NCBI RefSeq assembly: GCF_000787715.1
Contig: NZ_BBPI01000035.1
Coordinates: 62,001 to 126,000, forward strand
Length of the DNA stretch: 64,000 nt
Reading direction: 5' to 3'
Source of the DNA: Sphingomonas parapaucimobilis NBRC 15100
GTDB taxonomy: Bacteria > Pseudomonadota > Alphaproteobacteria > Sphingomonadales > Sphingomonadaceae
Shown here one piece after another: positions 25,429 through 34,196 of this stretch. Under the pieces are notes generated by a model that made no database searches, was not told the DNA's origin, and saw only the letters and a program-made list of their open reading frames with translations. The number at the start of each line of letters is the position of its first letter. Within the stretch, counting starts at the first letter, position 1. Position numbers and translations under genes: made by a program.

Positions 25429-27348
25429 ATGGATCAGGAGGAGCTTGGCGGGGTCGGCCGGTGGCGGACCTTTACGCTGATCGCGATGGCGGTGGCGGGT
25501 GCGGTGACGCTGGCCATGCTCGTCATCACGCTGGGCCACGCCAATCGCGAGCGCGACCGCGCGCTGGAGCGGCAGAGCCACAGCTATGACGTGATGATCG
25601 CCGCCCGCACCCTGGCGGGCACCATCGCCCGGTCCGAGGCGTCGCTGGGCCGCTATGTCATCTCGGGCGACCGCAAGCTGGGCCAGCTCTACCAGGACGA
25701 ATGGACGACGGCGGGGGTGCAGCTCAACCGGCTGGACCGGATGATCGAGGACCGGCGGCAGCAACGCCTGATGGACCAGCTTCGCCAAGCTTACGGCGCG
25801 CGCGGTCGTGAATTGTCGACGATCGCGCTGTCCACCACCTATCACCTCAATCGTCAGGCCTATGGCCTTTATTATCAGGCCCGCCAGGCCGAGGCCCTGC
25901 TGAAGATCAACGATCTGCTCGCCCGGCTGACCGATGGCGAGCGGGTGCTGCTGCAACAGCGCACCGAAGCCGCCGAGGAGACGATCCAGCATTCCAACCG
26001 GATTGCGGGCGGGCTGGTGGTGTTCGGCATCGTGCTGGTGCTGGGCGGCATCGCGCTGGCCTGGATCATCGTCGGCGCGGTCAGCGAGCGGGCGAAGGCC
26101 CATGCCGAAGCACGCGCCGAACGCGCTCGGGCCGAGGAATTGGCCAGCGCGGTCGAGGTGGCCACCGAAGAACTGAAGGTTCAGGAGGCCAAGCTGCGTC
26201 AGGCGCAGAAGATGGACGCGCTGGGCCAGCTGACCGGCGGGATCGCGCATGACTTCAACAACATGCTGGCGGTCGTGCTGGGCGGGCTGGAACTGGCGCG
26301 CCGGACCGGATCGCCGGATGACATGGCGCGCCATCTGGAAAGCGCGACCGAGGGCGCGCACCGCGCCGCCGCGCTGACCCGCCGCCTGCTGATGTTCAGC
26401 CGTGAGGAGGCGCTGGCCCCCGAAACGCTCGTCCCGCGCCGCCTGGTCGAGGGGATGCGCGACCTGCTCGACCGGACGCTGGGCGACGGGGTGAAGGTGA
26501 CGATCCAGGACTGGACGACCGGCTGGACGCTGTTCGGCGATCGCACCCAGATGGAGAATGCGATCCTGAACCTGGCGGTCAACGCCCGCGACGCGATGGA
26601 CGGACGCGGCGAGCTGACCATCCGCACCGCCGAGATGAGGATGGGGCCGCATGCCCTGCCGCGCGGCGAGGCGGGTGATTATGTCGTGCTGTCGGTCGCC
26701 GACACCGGCGAGGGAATGACGCCCGAGGTGATCGAACGCGTGTTCGAGCCGTTCTTCACCACCAAGCCCGCGGGCAAGGGCACCGGACTGGGCCTCAGCC
26801 AGATTTTCGGGCTGGTCGGCCAGATGGGCGGCGACGTGACCATCCAGAGTGCGCCGGGCAAGGGCACGACGGTCAATCTCTATCTGCCCCGCCACTCCGC
26901 CCCCGCCCCGGCCCTGCCGGTCGAGGCCACACCTGACGTCGCCAGGACGGAGGTCGAAGCCAACGACGCGCTGCGCATCCTGCTGGTCGAGGACGATCCC
27001 CGCGTGCTGGCCGCCACGATGAGCGCGCTTCAGGAACTGGGCCATGACCCGATCCCCTGCAACGACCCGCGCGAGGCCGAAGGGCTGCTGGCGCGGCATC
27101 CGGGCATCCGGCTGATCGTGTCCGACGTGCTGATGCCGCACCTGACCGGACCCGAGTTGATCGCCACGATCCGCCCGAGCCATCCCGATCTGGCGGTGCT
27201 GTTCGTCACCGGCTTTGCGGGCGATGCACAGGCGACGGGGTTCGAGGGGCATGAGGTCTTGCGCAAGCCGTTCACGCTGGCCGGGCTGGAACGCGCGGTG
27301 GCGGCGGCGTTGAAACGGGCGGACGGGCCGGTCTGCGCGGCGGCTTGA
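25429..27348 (+). CDS. Hybrid sensor histidine kinase with CHASE3-like sensor and receiver domain
   Basis: I choose the ATG at 25429 (MDQEELGGVGRW), 639 residues; a TTG at 25390 is the upstream limit. A membrane helix (about 15-36) precedes a periplasmic helical domain resembling CHASE3, a second helix (about 192-217), a short coiled coil, and the dimerisation domain with H274 in GGIAHDFNNMLA. The ATPase domain shows N, G1 (DTGEGM) and G2 (GKGTGLGLS). The C-terminal receiver has its phosphate acceptor D566 (IVSDVLMPHLTG). This is a group of hybrid kinases ending in a receiver without output domain. The partner regulator is not in the window. It lies 75 bases after spt. Confidence 0.88.
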   Translation: MDQEELGGVGRWRTFTLIAMAVAGAVTLAMLVITLGHANRERDRALERQSHSYDVMIAARTLAGTIARSEASLGRYVISGDRKLGQLYQDEWTTAGVQLNRLDRMIEDRRQQRLMDQLRQAYGARGRELSTIALSTTYHLNRQAYGLYYQARQAEALLKINDLLARLTDGERVLLQQRTEAAEETIQHSNRIAGGLVVFGIVLVLGGIALAWIIVGAVSERAKAHAEARAERARAEELASAVEVATEELKVQEAKLRQAQKMDALGQLTGGIAHDFNNMLAVVLGGLELARRTGSPDDMARHLESATEGAHRAAALTRRLLMFSREEALAPETLVPRRLVEGMRDLLDRTLGDGVKVTIQDWTTGWTLFGDRTQMENAILNLAVNARDAMDGRGELTIRTAEMRMGPHALPRGEAGDYVVLSVADTGEGMTPEVIERVFEPFFTTKPAGKGTGLGLSQIFGLVGQMGGDVTIQSAPGKGTTVNLYLPRHSAPAPALPVEATPDVARTEVEANDALRILLVEDDPRVLAATMSALQELGHDPIPCNDPREAEGLLARHPGIRLIVSDVLMPHLTGPELIATIRPSHPDLAVLFVTGFAGDAQATGFEGHEVLRKPFTLAGLERAVAAALKRADGPVCAAA

Positions 27349-27363
27349 GGGGGTGTGGGGCGT

Positions 27364-27446
27364 GGCCTTCGACTTCGCTCAGGCCGAACGGCTGTTGTAA
27401 AAGGGCGCTCCCTCGCTCCGTTCAGCCTGAGCGAAGTCGAAGGCCA
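27364..27446. repeat. Inverted repeat of the CTTCGACTTCGCTCA family before lptF
   Basis: Arms 27364-27391 and 27419-27446 are inverted copies (GGCCTTCGACTTCGCTCAGG and complement) around a 27-base centre. It starts 16 bases after the histidine-kinase stop and could fold at the transcript end. Confidence 0.88.
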
Positions 27447-27533
27447 GGGGAATCCTTCACAAACAAGGGGTGACGCGCCCTGCCCGCCCCCGTATAGCCA
27501 TGGCCGTTTTATCGCGCGAGTGATGTCCCCGGC

Positions 27534-28733
27534 ATGAAATCTATCGATCGCTACATGGCCCGGTTGATCGCGTTGCCGCTGTTCGCGACGCTGCTCATCT
27601 CGGCGATGCTGCTGGTGCTCGATCGCATCCGCCGCCTGTTCGAATTCGTCGCGACGGAGGGCGGGCCGATCAGCGTGGTGTGGCGGATGCTCGCCAATCT
27701 GCTGCCCGAATATCTGGGGCTGGGCATCCCGATCGGGTTGATGCTGGGCATCCTGCTCGCCTTTCGCCGCCTCGCCACCTCGTCCGAGCTGGACGTGATG
27801 CGCGGCGTCGGCATGAGCTATACCCGGTTGCTGCGCGTGCCGTACATGTACGCGATCGTGCTGGCGGCGCTGAACCTGGCGATCGTCGGCTATATTCAGC
27901 CGGTTGCCCGCTATTATTACGAAGGCCTGCGCTACGAACTGCGCACCGGCGCGCTGGGCGCGTCGATCAAGGTCGGCGAGTTCACCCATCTGGGCGACCG
28001 CATGACCCTGCGCATCGAGGAAAGCCGCGAGAATGGCCGCGACCTGTCGGGCATCTTCGTCCACGCCAACACGTCGAAGGGCGACTGGATCGGCGTGACG
28101 GCGGCGCGCGGGCGCTTCCTGGCGACCGACGATCCCAACGTCATCATCTTCCGCCTGACCAACGGCACGCTGATCCACAACCGGCCCGAGTTCAAGGCAC
28201 CGCGCGTGCTGACCTTCTCCAGCCACGACCTGCCGATCGACCTGCCCAAGTTCGACAATTTCCGCCAGCGCGGCGGCCGCGACCTGGAGTTCACCCTGCC
28301 CGAACTGGCCCGCCACGGTCAGGAGGCGCAGAGTGCGGAGGCGCGCGCGGGCAGCCGGTCCGAATTCCACTTCCGCGTGGTCGAGGTGGTGACGATGTTC
28401 CTCCTGCCCCTTCTCGCCGTATCGCTGGGCATTCCGCCGAAGCGATCGACCTCGGCGCTGGGCGTATTCCTGTCGATCGTGATGCTCGTCACCTATTTCA
28501 AGGTGAACCAATATGCCGCCGATATCGGTGCGCTGGGGCGGGTGAACCCGATCCTGGCGCTATGGGGGCCGTTCGCGGTGTTCGCGGGGCTGGTCCTGTG
28601 GATGTATTATGTCACCGCCTATGTGCCCGGCGGCCAGCCCATCGGCGCACTGGAGCGCGGGGTGGCCAAGCTCGCCAAGGCGATCGGCCGCTGGATACCC
28701 GGCCGCCGCCGTAAAAAGGCCTATACGGCATGA
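27534..28733 (+). CDS. lptF: LptF, permease subunit of the LPS-type export ABC transporter
   Basis: Encodes 399 residues of the LptF/LptG (YjgP/YjgQ) family: membrane segments near the N-terminus (RLIALPLFATLLISAMLLVL, then GLGIPIGLMLGILLAF), a periplasmic jellyroll domain (about 130-270) and three C-terminal helices. With LptG and LptB it extracts glycolipid from the inner membrane and passes it to the LptC-A-D bridge. Sphingomonads lack LPS and carry glycosphingolipids, so the cargo here is probably a glycosphingolipid; this is inference. The C-terminus is basic (RWIPGRRRKKAYTA). The stop overlaps lptG (ATGA). Confidence 0.93.
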   Translation: MKSIDRYMARLIALPLFATLLISAMLLVLDRIRRLFEFVATEGGPISVVWRMLANLLPEYLGLGIPIGLMLGILLAFRRLATSSELDVMRGVGMSYTRLLRVPYMYAIVLAALNLAIVGYIQPVARYYYEGLRYELRTGALGASIKVGEFTHLGDRMTLRIEESRENGRDLSGIFVHANTSKGDWIGVTAARGRFLATDDPNVIIFRLTNGTLIHNRPEFKAPRVLTFSSHDLPIDLPKFDNFRQRGGRDLEFTLPELARHGQEAQSAEARAGSRSEFHFRVVEVVTMFLLPLLAVSLGIPPKRSTSALGVFLSIVMLVTYFKVNQYAADIGALGRVNPILALWGPFAVFAGLVLWMYYVTAYVPGGQPIGALERGVAKLAKAIGRWIPGRRRKKAYTA

Positions 28734-29827
28734 GCCTGTCCAACATTTTCCCGTCGAAGACGATCGCCATCTACATGGCGAAGATGTTCCTGGTGCGCAC
28801 CTTCGCCATCCTGTTCGCGGTGGCGCTGGTGCTCCAGACGCTCGACGTGCTGAGCGAGTCGGGCGCGGTATTGGCCGCGCCGGGGAACGGACAGGCGCAG
28901 GTCTGGCGCTACGTCTCGCTTCGCCTGCCGCAGATCGTGTCGTTCCTGCTGCCCTTCTCGGTGCTGCTCGGCACGATCCTGACCTTCTTCACGATGAACC
29001 AGAATTCGGAGGTCATCGCGCTGAAGGCGGCGGGCATGTCGGCGCATCAGGTGCTGGCCCCCCTGCTGATCGCCAGCGCGGGCGTGGCGGCGTTCAGCTT
29101 CGCCTTCAACGACCGCATCGTGCCGCGCGCCAGCGCGACGCTATCGGCCTGGCAGAAGGTGCAATATGGTCCCCTGCCCATCGACAGCGGCGACCGCGCC
29201 AATGTGTGGGTGCGCGATGGCGACGACCTGATCTCGGTCGACCTGATCCAGGGGCGCGGGCCTAAGACCCAGCTGGGCGGCGTGACGCTGTACGATCGCG
29301 CGGGCGGCAGCCTTCAGGCCATCGTCCGTGCGCCGCGCGGGATCCGTTCGGGTGATGGCTGGCAGATCGGCCCGGCGACGCGCTTCGAGGTGAAGTCGGG
29401 CAAGCTGACCAACTACCCCTCGCTGATCGTTGGCCACGGCGTGACGCCCGAGCAGTTGACGCTGGCCAGCGTCAGCGCCGACAATCTGTCCTTCGGCGCG
29501 CTGTCGAGCGCGATCACCGATCTGCAGGAGGCCGGACGGCCGACCAAGTCGCTGGAGGGGTCGCTCTGGCACAAGCTGTCGGCGCCGATGTCGGCGATGC
29601 TGATGCCGCTCTTGGGCGCGGTCGCCGCCTTCGGCATCGCGCGGTCGGGCAAGCTGTTCGTGCGTGCCGTGATCGGCATGGCGCTCGGCTTTGCTTATTT
29701 CGTGGCCGACAATTTCTCGATGGCGATGGGCGATCTGGGGGCCTACCCGCCCTTCCTCGCGGCCTGGGCGCCGATCCTGCTGTTCTTCCTGATTGGCGAG
29801 GCCGTGCTGTTCCGGACGGAAGAGTGA
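28730..29827 (+). CDS. lptG: LptG, permease subunit of the LPS-type export ABC transporter
   Basis: Encodes 365 residues, LptG of the same family as the gene before it: KTIAIYMAKMFLVRTFAILF begins the first helix, QIVSFLLPFSVLLGTIL and AVIGMALGFAYFVADNFSMAMGDLG mark later ones, and the periplasmic jellyroll lies about at 125-260. It pairs with LptF around LptB2. The two genes overlap by four bases and are clearly an operon. lptB, lptC and lptA are not in the window. The gene set for sphingolipid synthesis lies just upstream on the same strand. Confidence 0.93.
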   Translation: MSLSNIFPSKTIAIYMAKMFLVRTFAILFAVALVLQTLDVLSESGAVLAAPGNGQAQVWRYVSLRLPQIVSFLLPFSVLLGTILTFFTMNQNSEVIALKAAGMSAHQVLAPLLIASAGVAAFSFAFNDRIVPRASATLSAWQKVQYGPLPIDSGDRANVWVRDGDDLISVDLIQGRGPKTQLGGVTLYDRAGGSLQAIVRAPRGIRSGDGWQIGPATRFEVKSGKLTNYPSLIVGHGVTPEQLTLASVSADNLSFGALSSAITDLQEAGRPTKSLEGSLWHKLSAPMSAMLMPLLGAVAAFGIARSGKLFVRAVIGMALGFAYFVADNFSMAMGDLGAYPPFLAAWAPILLFFLIGEAVLFRTEE

Positions 29828-29853
29828 GGGGCGGTTAGCCCTGCCCTTCCCCC

Positions 29854-29990
29854 CGTTCGCACTGAGCGAAGTCGAAGTGCACGGGCAAGCATGGCGGCTG
29901 GGCAGCGGTTTTCCCTTGGCCTTCGACTTCGCTCAGGCTGAACGGAGGGAGATAAGCCCCAACACCCGTTCACGCTGAGCGAAGTCGAAG
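29854..29990. repeat. Three copies of the CTTCGACTTCGCTCA repeat after lptG
   Basis: Units at about 29854-29881, 29917-29946 and 29966-29990 alternate in direction (GAGCGAAGTCGAA, TTCGACTTCGCTC, GAGCGAAGTCGAA). They fill most of the space between lptG and the convergent desaturase gene, so the element could serve as a terminator for both. Confidence 0.88.
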
Positions 29991-30022
29991 CGCTCGCCCG
30001 CCCCTCGCCCGGCAGGGGAAAA

Positions 30023-31117
30023 TCACTTCCCCCGACGGATCGAACTCAGGCCGATCTTCGCGACCAGCCCCGGCAGGCCCTTATAGCTCGCCTTGTGATA
30101 GGGTGACTCCGGGGTCAGCGCCGCGCTGATCCGGCGGTGCGCCTCGCCTAGCGCGTGATAGGGCAGCGACGGCAACAGGTGGTGCAGCGCGTGATAGCGC
30201 AAGCCGACCGGCGCCCAGAGCCCCGGCAGCAAAGCGGGCGGCGGCACGTTGACCGAGTCCAGATACTGCGCGGTGACGGTCATCTGCTCGCCCTCATTCT
30301 CCCAGAGATGGGCGACCAGCGTGCGGACCTGGTTCAGTACGGCGACCGCCGAGCCGATCGCGAAACCGATCGCGAAGCCGCGCACCGGGATCACGCCCGT
30401 CGCCACCAGCGCGATCAGCGTGATCGCCCAGATCGAGGCCGCCGCATCGGTGCGGTTGAAGCGGACCAACGCCTCGCCCTCGGGCATGCGGCGACGGAAC
30501 TGCGGGTTGATCGCCAGCGCCGAATAACGCTCGACCACGATCTTGCGCAGGCCGGGGATGACCCAGGACAGCGGCGACAGGATGGCAAAGCGGATCAACA
30601 GGCCCAGCGGCGCCAGCGCCGACACCAGGATGAACACCGGCAGAGTCCACAGCTTCATCAGCGCCAGCGGCAGATATTCGGGATCGTCCGCCGTGCCGTA
30701 GCGCGTCTTGGCATGGTGCAGGTTATGCACCCCCTCATACATGAAGGCGGGCGTCAGCAGCGGCACCCCGACCAGCGCGTTCCAGCCTTCGCGGAAACGC
30801 GGCAGCGCGGAATGCTTCATATGGCTGACTTCGTGGATGAACAGCAGCGCGCGATAGAGCGCCAGCACCGCCACAACCGACGCGACGACGATCACGCCCG
30901 TCGACGATGCCATGACCGCCACCGCCAGCGCCGCGTAACCGATCAGCGCGCTGCCCACCATGTCGGCCCAGTACAGGCCGGGACGCGGTGCGATCAGGTC
31001 GCGGGTCAGCTCGGCTGCGGCGCGCAGCATCGCCTTGTCGTCCGCAATCGGGACACGCACGGCAGGGGCCGCTGCAACGGCCTGCGCACTCCGTTCAAAA
31101 GAAAGCGTCGATTCCAT
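30023..31117 (-). CDS. Membrane fatty-acid or sphingolipid desaturase
   Basis: The ATG at 31117-31115, preceded by AAAGGA, gives 364 residues. It is a membrane di-iron desaturase: three histidine boxes HEVSHMKH (95-102), HNLHH (131-135) and HALHH near residue 317, with two pairs of membrane segments between them. These enzymes insert double bonds (or hydroxyls) in acyl chains using O2 and a reductant. The substrate is unknown. Beside spt, lptFG and an N-acyltransferase, a role in modifying sphingolipid chains is attractive but not shown; phospholipid acyl desaturation is the alternative. It is transcribed divergently from the acyltransferase gene. Confidence 0.88.
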   Translation of the reverse strand: MESTLSFERSAQAVAAAPAVRVPIADDKAMLRAAAELTRDLIAPRPGLYWADMVGSALIGYAALAVAVMASSTGVIVVASVVAVLALYRALLFIHEVSHMKHSALPRFREGWNALVGVPLLTPAFMYEGVHNLHHAKTRYGTADDPEYLPLALMKLWTLPVFILVSALAPLGLLIRFAILSPLSWVIPGLRKIVVERYSALAINPQFRRRMPEGEALVRFNRTDAAASIWAITLIALVATGVIPVRGFAIGFAIGSAVAVLNQVRTLVAHLWENEGEQMTVTAQYLDSVNVPPPALLPGLWAPVGLRYHALHHLLPSLPYHALGEAHRRISAALTPESPYHKASYKGLPGLVAKIGLSSIRRGK

Positions 31118-31249
31118 AGCTCTATCCTTTGCCCCCACATAGTGGCGACACGGTGGCATTCCCACGTCCAGCGATGACGGAATCCTCACTCGCTATGATC
31201 GACGCGGACGGTTAGGAACGATGGCAAAATCATTGCCGGACCGCATCCC

Positions 31250-32401
31250 ATGACCGTTTCCATCCGCCCCATCTCGTCGAAGTCGGATCGCAAGGCGTTC
31301 GTCGACTTCCCCTTCCGCCTCTACGCCGACGATCCCCACTGGGTTCCGCCGCTGAAGGGTGAGGCGCTGGGCCTCATCACGCCGGAGAAGAATGGCTGGT
31401 ACAGCCATGCCAAGGCGCAGCTTTTCCTCGCGGAAGAGGATGGCAAGGTCGTCGGGCGCATCTCGGCGCATCTCGACACGCTGGCGCTGGAGATGGACCC
31501 GTCCAAGGGCTTCGGTCCGGGCGTCGGCTTCTGGGGCCTGATGGATGCGGTGAACCAGGACGTGTTCCAGGCGCTGCTCGCCGCCGCCGAGGGCTGGCTG
31601 CGCGACCAAGGTATGACCCGTGCGATCGGCCCCGTCTCGCAATCGGTCTGGGAAGAGCCGGGCCTGCTGGTCCAGGGGTTCGACCAGGACCCGACGATCA
31701 TGATGGGCCATGCCCGCCCCGAATATCAGGGCTGGATCGAGGGCGCGGGCTACGGCGTCGTCAAGCAGCTCTTCACCTATGAGCTGGATATCACGCAGGA
31801 ATTCCCGCCGATCGTCCAGCGCATCATCAAGTCGGGCGAGAAGAACGAGCGCATCCGCATCCGCGAGGTGAACAAGGCCAGGTTCGAGGAGGAGGCCGCG
31901 ATCATCCTGAGCATCCTGAACGATGCCTGGTCGGATAACTGGGGCTTCATCCCCCTCACCCCGCCCGAGATCAAGGATGTCGGCGTCAAGCTGAAGCCCA
32001 TCGTGTTCAACGACCTGATCCGCATCGCCGAGCTGGACGGCAAGCCGGTGGCGTTCATGATCACGCTCCCCGACCTGAACGAGGCGATCAAGCCGCTGAA
32101 CGGCAGCCTGTTGCCCTTCGGCTGGGCCAAGCTGCTGCTATGGCTGCGCGCGCCCAAGGTGCGGACGATGCGCGTGCCGCTGATGGGTGTGGTCAAGGAG
32201 CTTCAGGCGTCGCGCATGGCGGGCCAGCTCGCCTTCATGATGATCGAATATATCCGCCAGGCCTCGGTCACGAAATATGGCGCGTCGCGCGGCGAGATCG
32301 GCTGGGTCCTCGACGACAATCAGGGGATGCGCTCGATCGCCGAGACCATCAACAGCGACGTCAACAAGATCTACAACGTCTATTCGCGCGATCTGGTCTG
32401 A
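31250..32401 (+). CDS. N-acyltransferase-like protein, bacterial ceramide synthase candidate
   Basis: Encodes 383 residues resembling E. coli YghO and other GNAT-fold proteins: PYPFRLYADDPHWVPPL-like start (seen as FPFRLYADDPHWVPPLKGE), FGPGVGFWGLMDAVNQ, and GPVSQSVWEEPGLLVQGFDQ, with a C-terminal GNAT half (IRIAELDGKPVAFMITLPDLN; GEIGWVLDDNQGMRSIAE). Bacterial ceramide synthase of Caulobacter is an acyl-CoA N-acyltransferase-fold protein encoded near spt, and this is the only candidate in the window. The assignment is inference; an unrelated amine acylation is possible. A hairpin terminator follows. Confidence 0.65.
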   Translation: MTVSIRPISSKSDRKAFVDFPFRLYADDPHWVPPLKGEALGLITPEKNGWYSHAKAQLFLAEEDGKVVGRISAHLDTLALEMDPSKGFGPGVGFWGLMDAVNQDVFQALLAAAEGWLRDQGMTRAIGPVSQSVWEEPGLLVQGFDQDPTIMMGHARPEYQGWIEGAGYGVVKQLFTYELDITQEFPPIVQRIIKSGEKNERIRIREVNKARFEEEAAIILSILNDAWSDNWGFIPLTPPEIKDVGVKLKPIVFNDLIRIAELDGKPVAFMITLPDLNEAIKPLNGSLLPFGWAKLLLWLRAPKVRTMRVPLMGVVKELQASRMAGQLAFMMIEYIRQASVTKYGASRGEIGWVLDDNQGMRSIAETINSDVNKIYNVYSRDLV

Positions 32402-32412
32402 TCGCACCGGGT

Positions 32413-32440
32413 GGGGCCGTCCGCAAAAGAGGCGGCCCCT
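32413..32440 (+). terminator. Hairpin between convergent genes
   Basis: GGGGCCGTCCGC and GGCGGCCCC pair around CAAAAGA, followed by TTAT. It lies 12 bases after the acyltransferase stop and 12 bases before the end of the minus-strand gene that follows. Confidence 0.6.
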
Positions 32441-32451
32441 TATCCCGTACT

Positions 32452-32706
32452 TCATTTGTTGCGGCCGAGATAGTCGAGCGGGTCGACGCCGCGCCACATC
32501 CATTGTTTGCGGGTCAGGCAGACCTTGCCGCGCATGATATGGTCCTCCTGGACATTCAGGAAGCAATAGCGGGTCGGCTTGGCGGCGGCCGTCGGCGCGG
32601 TCGGCAGGGCGGCGGTTTCGACGGCGGGGGCGGCGGGTTTGGCCGCTTCTTCGCGCGGTGACGGCGCGGACAGGACAGCGGCGGCGAGCAGGGCGAACAT
32701 CATCAT
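32452..32706 (-). CDS. Small exported protein, first of two paralogues
   Basis: Encodes 84 residues. A short hydrophobic signal sequence (MMMFALLAAAVLSAPS) is followed by an Ala/Pro/Thr linker and a small domain with TRYCFLNVQ, KVCLTRKQW and the end DPLDYLGRNK. Two cysteines (RYC and KVC) are placed as in the neighbouring gene 32727-32987 and could form a disulfide in the periplasm. I recognise no named family; such pairs look sphingomonad-specific. Which of the three initial Met codons is used is uncertain. Confidence 0.65.
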   Translation of the reverse strand: MMMFALLAAAVLSAPSPREEAAKPAAPAVETAALPTAPTAAAKPTRYCFLNVQEDHIMRGKVCLTRKQWMWRGVDPLDYLGRNK

Positions 32707-32726
32707 CGGTCTCCGTTTTTCAGGGC

Positions 32727-32987
32727 TCAGCGACGCGCGATGCGGCCGGTGGGGATCTGGCCGTCCATCGCGATCCAGTCCTCGGCGGTGCGGCAGACCT
32801 TGACCGGCAGGTGCGAGCCGGTGATCTGCGCGACGACGCAGTAGCGCGTCGCCTTGGACGGCATGACCGAGGGCGCCCCGCCGCTGGTCGTCACGGCGAC
32901 CGTGTTAAGCGTGATGGGGGCAGCCTCGACGGTCTCACGGGCCGGAGCGGCGGAAAGGGTCGATGCGATCAGCAGTGTCAGCAACAT
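32727..32987 (-). CDS. Small exported protein, second of two paralogues
   Basis: Encodes 86 residues with signal peptide MLLTLLIASTLSAAPA. The mature part shares the layout of its neighbour: TRYCVVAQ, then KVCRTAEDWIA, then PTGRIARR. The spacing of the two cysteines and the Trp suggests tandem duplication. It lies 20 bases upstream of its paralogue on the same strand, so the two are likely co-transcribed from the AT-rich region to the right. Function unknown. Confidence 0.68.
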   Translation of the reverse strand: MLLTLLIASTLSAAPARETVEAAPITLNTVAVTTSGGAPSVMPSKATRYCVVAQITGSHLPVKVCRTAEDWIAMDGQIPTGRIARR

Positions 32988-33530
32988 GGTGGTAACTCCC
33001 TTTATGCCGGATCACCCCGGCATGTGAGTTACTGCATTAGTCATGCCATACACATGATTCATTGCTTTTCAATGAGTTAGAGATTTTCAACATAGTGCAG
33101 AACGCCAAAGCGTAGGAAAATTTGCCATAGAAATGGCGAAACCCACCAGCGGTTATCGCGTGCCGGAAAAATCAGGCGGACCCATGACGCCATGACCGTG
33201 CAAGAAAGCCGCTATCGCTGACGGCGGATCGCTCCACCGGCGCACGCAGCCGAGTCGCGACACCTCACGAAATCCGAACATCAAAAGTATAGAAGACCAT
33301 CACCCCCGCAATCCGCGTCGGGTGGAAAGTTTAGAATGGTCATACGCCACCTATTTGACGGACCCTCGACCTTATCATTTACCTATCACATGCGACATAT
33401 TCATGCATGGATGATGACATATTCGTTGCGCTATTGCGATATTCTCGCAAGCCATGACTGGTTTGTCGTGAAACTGTCACCGCCTGCTGCGAACAGGGAT
33501 CGCATCGTCGTTCAACGGGATGCCCCTTCG
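32988..33530. other. AT-rich divergent intergenic region
   Basis: About 540 bases between the small exported genes (minus) and the methyltransferase (plus), clearly lower in GC than its surroundings (e.g. 33030-33130 and 33330-33440). It should hold two divergent promoters. An in-frame extension of the methyltransferase reaches back to 33336 but has no family resemblance. A small palindrome CATTGCTTTTCAATG lies at 33060-33075. Confidence 0.5.
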
Positions 33531-34196
33531 ATGGCAACGCAGATGAGTACCGCCAGCGTCACCAAGGCCTATGACCGCTGGTCGCCTGTCTATGATCTGG
33601 TCTTCGGCCCCGTCTTTAGGAAAGGCCGCTCCGCTGCCATCGTCGCCGCCGAACGCATCGGCGGCCGCATCATCGAGGTGGGGGTCGGCACCGGCATCTC
33701 GCTGCCTCAATATTCGCGCAACAATCGCATCGTCGGCGTCGACCTGTCCGAGCCGATGCTCGACAAGGCGCGCGAGCGGGTGAAGCGCGGCAACCTCTCC
33801 CATGTCGAGCAGATCGCCTATGGCGATGCCGAGGCGCTGCAATTCGCCGACAACAGTTTCGACGTGGTGGTCGCGCAGTACGTCATCACCGCCGTGCCCA
33901 ACCCCGAAAAGGCGCTGGACGAGTTCGCCCGCATCTGTCGCCCCGGTGGCGAGATCGTGATCGCGACGCGCGTGGGCGCGGGCGACGGTCTGCGCGGGTG
34001 GATCGAAAAGACGCTGATGCCGATCACCAGCCGCCTGGGGTTCCGTACCGACTTCCCGTTCGAGCGTTACACCGACTGGGCGGCGACGCGCGGCGATGTG
34101 GAGCTGGTCGAAAGCCGCCCCCTGCCCCCGCTCGGCCATTTCTCGCTGGTCCGCTTCGCCAAGCGCCAGCCTTCCCTCCAAGGACAAGTCCAATGA
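33531..34196 (+). CDS. Phospholipid N-methyltransferase, PmtA-like (class I SAM methyltransferase)
   Basis: From the ATG at 33531 the product has 221 residues; an ATG at 33543 would remove four. It opens with VTKAYDRWSPVYDLVFGPVF, characteristic of the Rhodobacter-type phosphatidylethanolamine N-methyltransferases, followed by the SAM loop IIEVGVGTGISLPQY (47-61), the acidic GVDLSEPML and the motif II region FDVVVAQYVITAVPNPEKAL. It would make methylated PE up to phosphatidylcholine at the inner membrane. The stop overlaps the following membrane-protein gene (ATGA). Related UbiE-type methyltransferases are a weaker alternative. Confidence 0.78.
   Translation: MATQMSTASVTKAYDRWSPVYDLVFGPVFRKGRSAAIVAAERIGGRIIEVGVGTGISLPQYSRNNRIVGVDLSEPMLDKARERVKRGNLSHVEQIAYGDAEALQFADNSFDVVVAQYVITAVPNPEKALDEFARICRPGGEIVIATRVGAGDGLRGWIEKTLMPITSRLGFRTDFPFERYTDWAATRGDVELVESRPLPPLGHFSLVRFAKRQPSLQGQVQ

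Noticed and set aside
25264..27252. Open frame opposite the histidine kinase
   Set aside because: The kinase motifs on the plus strand are complete; the antisense frame is compositionally biased.
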